Shown here in pieces: positions 61,581 to 64,000 of a stretch of 64,000 bases of DNA. The DNA is from an uncultured Bacillota bacterium (lineage in GTDB: Bacteria > Bacillota > Clostridia > Peptostreptococcales > Anaerovoracaceae): the NCBI GenBank assembly GCA_927441425.1, contig CAKMKG010000017.1, forward strand, positions 62,001 to 126,000. Reading direction: 5' to 3'. Under the pieces are notes generated by a model, which worked only from the letters and a program-made list of their open reading frames with translations, was not told the origin of the DNA and ran no database searches. A program made the position numbers and the translations under genes. Within the stretch, counting starts at the first letter, position 1; each line of letters starts with the position of its first letter.

Positions 61581-62400
61581 TTATGATCTCCAGATATGCC
61601 AGAGATGATTGTTTTGCCCTCGCGCAAAGGCATCGAGTCGTCTGCCTCCCCAGGAAACCGCTGCCGGTTCTGATGTGATTACACCGCCCAAGGAATCCCA
61701 GGAGCTCCACCTGTTGCCGTTCCAGGTACGGAATAGAAGTTGGTTTTGCTGCCCTCGTGCAAAGAGCTCCAAACGGTTTTGGCCGGTAGATGCGGCTGCC
61801 GGTCCGGAGGTAATCCGGCCGCCTCCCAGATCTCGCCATTGGCTCCATCTGCTTCCGTCCCACCAGATATGCCATAGAGATTGGTTTTGCCCTCTTCCGA
61901 AAACATCGATCCTGTTTGGGCCCCAAGAGACTGCAGCCGGTGCGGAGGTTAGGACCCCTCCTAGATCCTCCCAGCCACTCCAGCTGGAACCATCCCACCA
62001 TTTGTGCCAGAGGGCTTGGTTTTGACCTACCCCGAAAACATCCAGACGATTTGCCTGCCAGGAAGCAACCGCCGGGGCCGTTGTCAGGATACCGCCCAGA
62101 TCCTCCCATTGACTCCAGCGAGAACCATCCCACCATTTGTGCCAGAGGGCCTGATTTTGACCGACGCCGAAAACGTCAATCCGATTGCGACCCCAGGATA
62201 CGGCTCCCGGTGCGGACGTTAAGATGCCTCCCAAATCCTGCCAATCACTCCAGCGGGAACCGTCCCACCATTTGTGCCAAAGAGCTTGATTCTGGCCTCT
62301 ACCAAACACGTCAAGACGATTTGCTTGCCAGGAGGCGACGGCCGGTGCCGAGGTCAGCACACCGCCGAGATCTTCCCAGTCGCTCCAGCCCGGTTCGGGA
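61581..62400 (-). repeat. six tandem ~135-bp DNA repeats in the lectin gene
   Basis: The propeller blades are highly similar at the DNA level. For example, the stretch encoding QNQALWHKWWDGSRWS recurs with few changes in blades 1-3. Blades 5 and 6 are more diverged. The pattern suggests recent unit duplication or gene conversion. Confidence 0.8.
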
Positions 62401-62879
62401 CGAGGACCCGGACTCGGACCCGGCTGTCCTTCCATATTTCTCAATGTCATCTCAATGATGTCGAGGAAGATGTCATTGATCAGATCACCGGGCACGCCAT
62501 ATCCTCTCATTACATTGATCAGCAAAGATCCTTCCCTTCGCAGATCTCTGTTGATCCGGGCTGCTCTCTGCTCTATAGTACCTGTGTGATCAGAAGCATT
62601 TCTTACGGTATAAGTAATGATACTGAGGAATATCCACTGGGAAATTGCTCTTGGGATTCCATAGTCTTGAAGTTGTTCATAATAATCGGATAAATTCCTG
62701 TTGAGCATTCCCATGATACGATTGATTTCTCGAGGCAATTGGCTGATTAGAACATTTTGTTCAGAAAAAACGGCTTCTGCCTCCTCCCCCTCCTCGTCTT
62801 TCGTTTTTCTGATGGATAGCGGGCATAAATAATTCGGATCAACGGGACAGGGCATTGGTTGTTCAAATAACGGTTTCAT
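61581..62879 (-). CDS. PLL-like beta-propeller lectin protein (DUF346-type repeats)
   Basis: 432 residues, no signal peptide. Residues 1-150 are a helical domain unlike the rest, with a short Cys-Pro-rich start (PMPCPVDPNYLCPL). A Pro/Gly hinge (GPSPGPRPEPG) leads to six tandem repeats of about 45 residues. Each has the pattern W-D-G-S-x-W-S-x-W-x-DLGG-x-LTSAPA-x-x-SW-x-x-NR-x-DVFG-x-GQNQ-x-LWH-x-W. This is the repeat of fucose-binding PLL/PHL propeller lectins, where Trp residues between blades bind sugars. Seven blades are usual in that family, so six may need an extra partial blade or another closure. Lacking a signal peptide, it may be cytosolic, spore-associated or leave the cell another way. 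AAAGGTTG before the ATG is modest. Confidence 0.85.
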   Translation of the reverse strand: MKPLFEQPMPCPVDPNYLCPLSIRKTKDEEGEEAEAVFSEQNVLISQLPREINRIMGMLNRNLSDYYEQLQDYGIPRAISQWIFLSIITYTVRNASDHTGTIEQRAARINRDLRREGSLLINVMRGYGVPGDLINDIFLDIIEMTLRNMEGQPGPSPGPRPEPGWSDWEDLGGVLTSAPAVASWQANRLDVFGRGQNQALWHKWWDGSRWSDWQDLGGILTSAPGAVSWGRNRIDVFGVGQNQALWHKWWDGSRWSQWEDLGGILTTAPAVASWQANRLDVFGVGQNQALWHKWWDGSSWSGWEDLGGVLTSAPAAVSWGPNRIDVFGRGQNQSLWHIWWDGSRWSQWRDLGGGRITSGPAAASTGQNRLELFARGQQNQLLFRTWNGNRWSSWDSLGGVITSEPAAVSWGGRRLDAFARGQNNHLWHIWRS

Positions 62880-63049
62880 ATTATCAACCTTTCTATTTTT
62901 TTATTTCATTATATGCATCAGCAGACGCAAGTGAGAGTAAACTATTTCCAATTGTATAAAACTGGAAAGGAAGGAAAATGGTTGTCCTTGAAATCCCAAT
63001 CCATTCTATAAGATAATGGATTCAAATGGGCATGGAGGTGGGAAGGCTT

Positions 63050-64000
63050 GTGAAACGAAACAGGATGATTCGATCAATATTTTTTATGCTGCTGATGGTG
63101 ATATTCAGTACTGCAGCAGCGTTTGCCGGACACGGCACGATCAAGATAGACCTTGATGGTGTCGATGTACATAGTGATTCGCCCCCGATAATCGCTGACG
63201 GACGAACATTGGTCTCTGCGAGGGCTGTCTTTGAGGCAATGGGTGGCACCGTAACTTGGAGTGAAATCGATAGAGAAGTTTCCATCACCTTCAATGATGT
63301 AGAAGTGAACCTAAAAATTGGATCGAGAAAAGTATCCATAAACGGTAATGAAAAATCACTTGATGTTCCGGCTAAAATAATCAAAAATAGGACGATGATA
63401 CCGATCCGATTTGTTGCCGAAGCCGCTGGCTGTAAGGTAACCTGGGATGAAAAAACTCGGGTCGTTGCCATCCTTTCTCCGATTGTAGAGCCGGAAAACG
63501 AATTGACTGCAATCAGCAGCATAGAGCTTTCCCGCGAAGGAACCAGGGTGATTGTCGATGCTGACGGAGAAATCAAGGATATTACGAGCTTTAAAATGGC
63601 AAACCCGAGCAGGCTGGTGTTTGATATTAAAAACGCTAAACTGGAAATCAATGACGGAACAATCAAAACAGGTGATAATCGATTTTTTCAAGCCATCCGA
63701 TATTCCCAGTATACAAAGGATTCCATAAGGATCGTGGCGGATCTGACGGAACATTCATCTGGTGCGGTAAGCAGATCCGATTCCTTGAGGACGGCTTACC
63801 TGACGTTTGAGATAAATGAGCCGGAAATGCCGGCCGGTTATAATGATCAGGACTTTAGCGTGAGCGAAGAAGCACAGGCGATATTGGATCAATATGGTCT
63901 ATCCGCTGTAGCGGCGGGGGCGCGGCAAAAGATGGTTGTCATCGATCCAGGCCATGGCGGAGCAGACACCGGCGCCAGGGGATATGAAAACGGAATAGCT
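63050..64000 (+). CDS. N-acetylmuramoyl-L-alanine amidase with copper-amine-oxidase-like and AMIN domains (3' end outside window)
   Basis: 317 residues visible, open to the window end. Start GTG 63050, with GGAGG at 63034 and AAGG close by; a TTG at 63048 is in another frame. Signal peptide about 1-28 (IFFMLLMVIFSTAAAFAG). A copper-amine-oxidase N-terminal-like domain (about 30-140) has IIADGRTLVSARAVFEAMGG and RTMIPIRFVAEAAGCKVTW. An AMIN-type domain (about 150-250: IELSREGTRVIVDADG, MANPSRLVFDI) follows. The amidase_3 domain starts near residue 298 with VVIDPGHGGADTGARGYENG, including the zinc His and the Glu in position. It cuts peptidoglycan between MurNAc and L-Ala. A small hairpin (62998-63022) precedes it. 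Confidence 0.92.
   Translation, partial: MKRNRMIRSIFFMLLMVIFSTAAAFAGHGTIKIDLDGVDVHSDSPPIIADGRTLVSARAVFEAMGGTVTWSEIDREVSITFNDVEVNLKIGSRKVSINGNEKSLDVPAKIIKNRTMIPIRFVAEAAGCKVTWDEKTRVVAILSPIVEPENELTAISSIELSREGTRVIVDADGEIKDITSFKMANPSRLVFDIKNAKLEINDGTIKTGDNRFFQAIRYSQYTKDSIRIVADLTEHSSGAVSRSDSLRTAYLTFEINEPEMPAGYNDQDFSVSEEAQAILDQYGLSAVAAGARQKMVVIDPGHGGADTGARGYENGIA

Noticed and set aside
61581..62400. CRISPR-like array because of regular repeats
   Set aside because: Units are about 135 bp, coding, in one frame, without unique spacers.
61552..62458. Overlapping repeat-bearing frames on both strands in the lectin gene
   Set aside because: They repeat only because the DNA repeats; the lectin frame has the recognised blade motif and the proper start.
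63022..63666. Minus-strand frame of about 214 codons near the right end
   Set aside because: It is antisense to a clear amidase gene with signal peptide, copper-amine-oxidase-like and AMIN domains.
1..64000. tRNA, rRNA, prophage or intact insertion sequence
   Set aside because: Read on both strands, no cloverleaf, rRNA core, transposase or phage gene was recognised.

Overview
The window looks like the chromosome of a strictly anaerobic, probably motile, low-to-mid G+C Gram-positive bacterium of the class Clostridia. The signs are strong AGGAGG-type ribosome binding sites, a T-box riboswitch, a three-subunit [FeFe] hydrogenase, sigma-54 control, S-layer homology domains, and a cell-wall amidase with copper-amine-oxidase and AMIN domains. 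I think a relative of Eubacteriales Family XIII (Anaerovorax-like) is plausible, but I cannot prove the genus from this sequence. No rRNA, tRNA, CRISPR array, prophage or intact insertion sequence was seen.

Layout. 1-3.6 kb: the end of a SpoIIE/PP2C phosphatase, a small ferritin-like protein, a DUF4846 lipoprotein and a motA-motB stator pair. 3.7-12.3 kb: the most striking unit. A regulator that joins ferredoxin, H-cluster-like, Fe-S, PAS, sigma-54 AAA+ and Fis-type HTH domains lies directly upstream of a hydrogenase operon. That operon holds a NuoE-like subunit, a NuoF subunit fused to a GltD/NfnB-like NADPH module, the H-cluster subunit and a 71-residue unknown. A -24/-12 promoter and three copies of a 16-bp palindrome sit between regulator and operon. 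12.4-19.8 kb: a glycosyltransferase whose 5' end has absorbed a small REP-like element, a HelD-type helicase, an APC permease, a DUF454 protein, a BBE-type flavoprotein and an FMN-binding protein.

20-26.6 kb: a TetR-controlled, translationally coupled set (unrecognised protein, GMC oxidoreductase, polysaccharide pyruvyl transferase-like protein, fused thioester reductase/acyl-CoA ligase). It looks like an uncharacterised fatty-acyl or lipid modification pathway. 26.7-32.5 kb: TraB-family membrane protein, Phd-Uma2 fusion, cysteine synthase (minus strand), secreted beta-helix protein and SIMPL protein. 32.7-41.6 kb: one 2942-codon gene for a cyclic beta-1,2-glucan synthase-like enzyme. 41.7-46.1 kb: an MFS transporter, an FHA-FtsW/RodA fusion and a penicillin-binding protein.

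46.1-49.3 kb: a T-box leader, best read as phenylalanine-specific, controls a TrpXYZ-type ABC importer. 49.4-52.8 kb: a MocR-type regulator flanked by two EamA exporters. 52.9-57.3 kb: a very large secreted M14 peptidase with three SLH domains (minus strand). 57.6-60.7 kb: a membrane GGDEF/HD-GYP c-di-GMP protein. 60.7-62.9 kb: a DEDDh exonuclease and a lectin-like protein with six near-identical propeller repeats (both minus strand). 63.05 kb to the end: the start of an N-acetylmuramoyl-L-alanine amidase cut by the window edge.

The best candidate for an undescribed system is the hydrogenase unit. A hydrogenase-derived sensor fused to an enhancer-binding protein appears to drive, through its own palindromic sites and a sigma-54 promoter, a hydrogenase whose NADH subunit also carries an NADPH-type flavin module.
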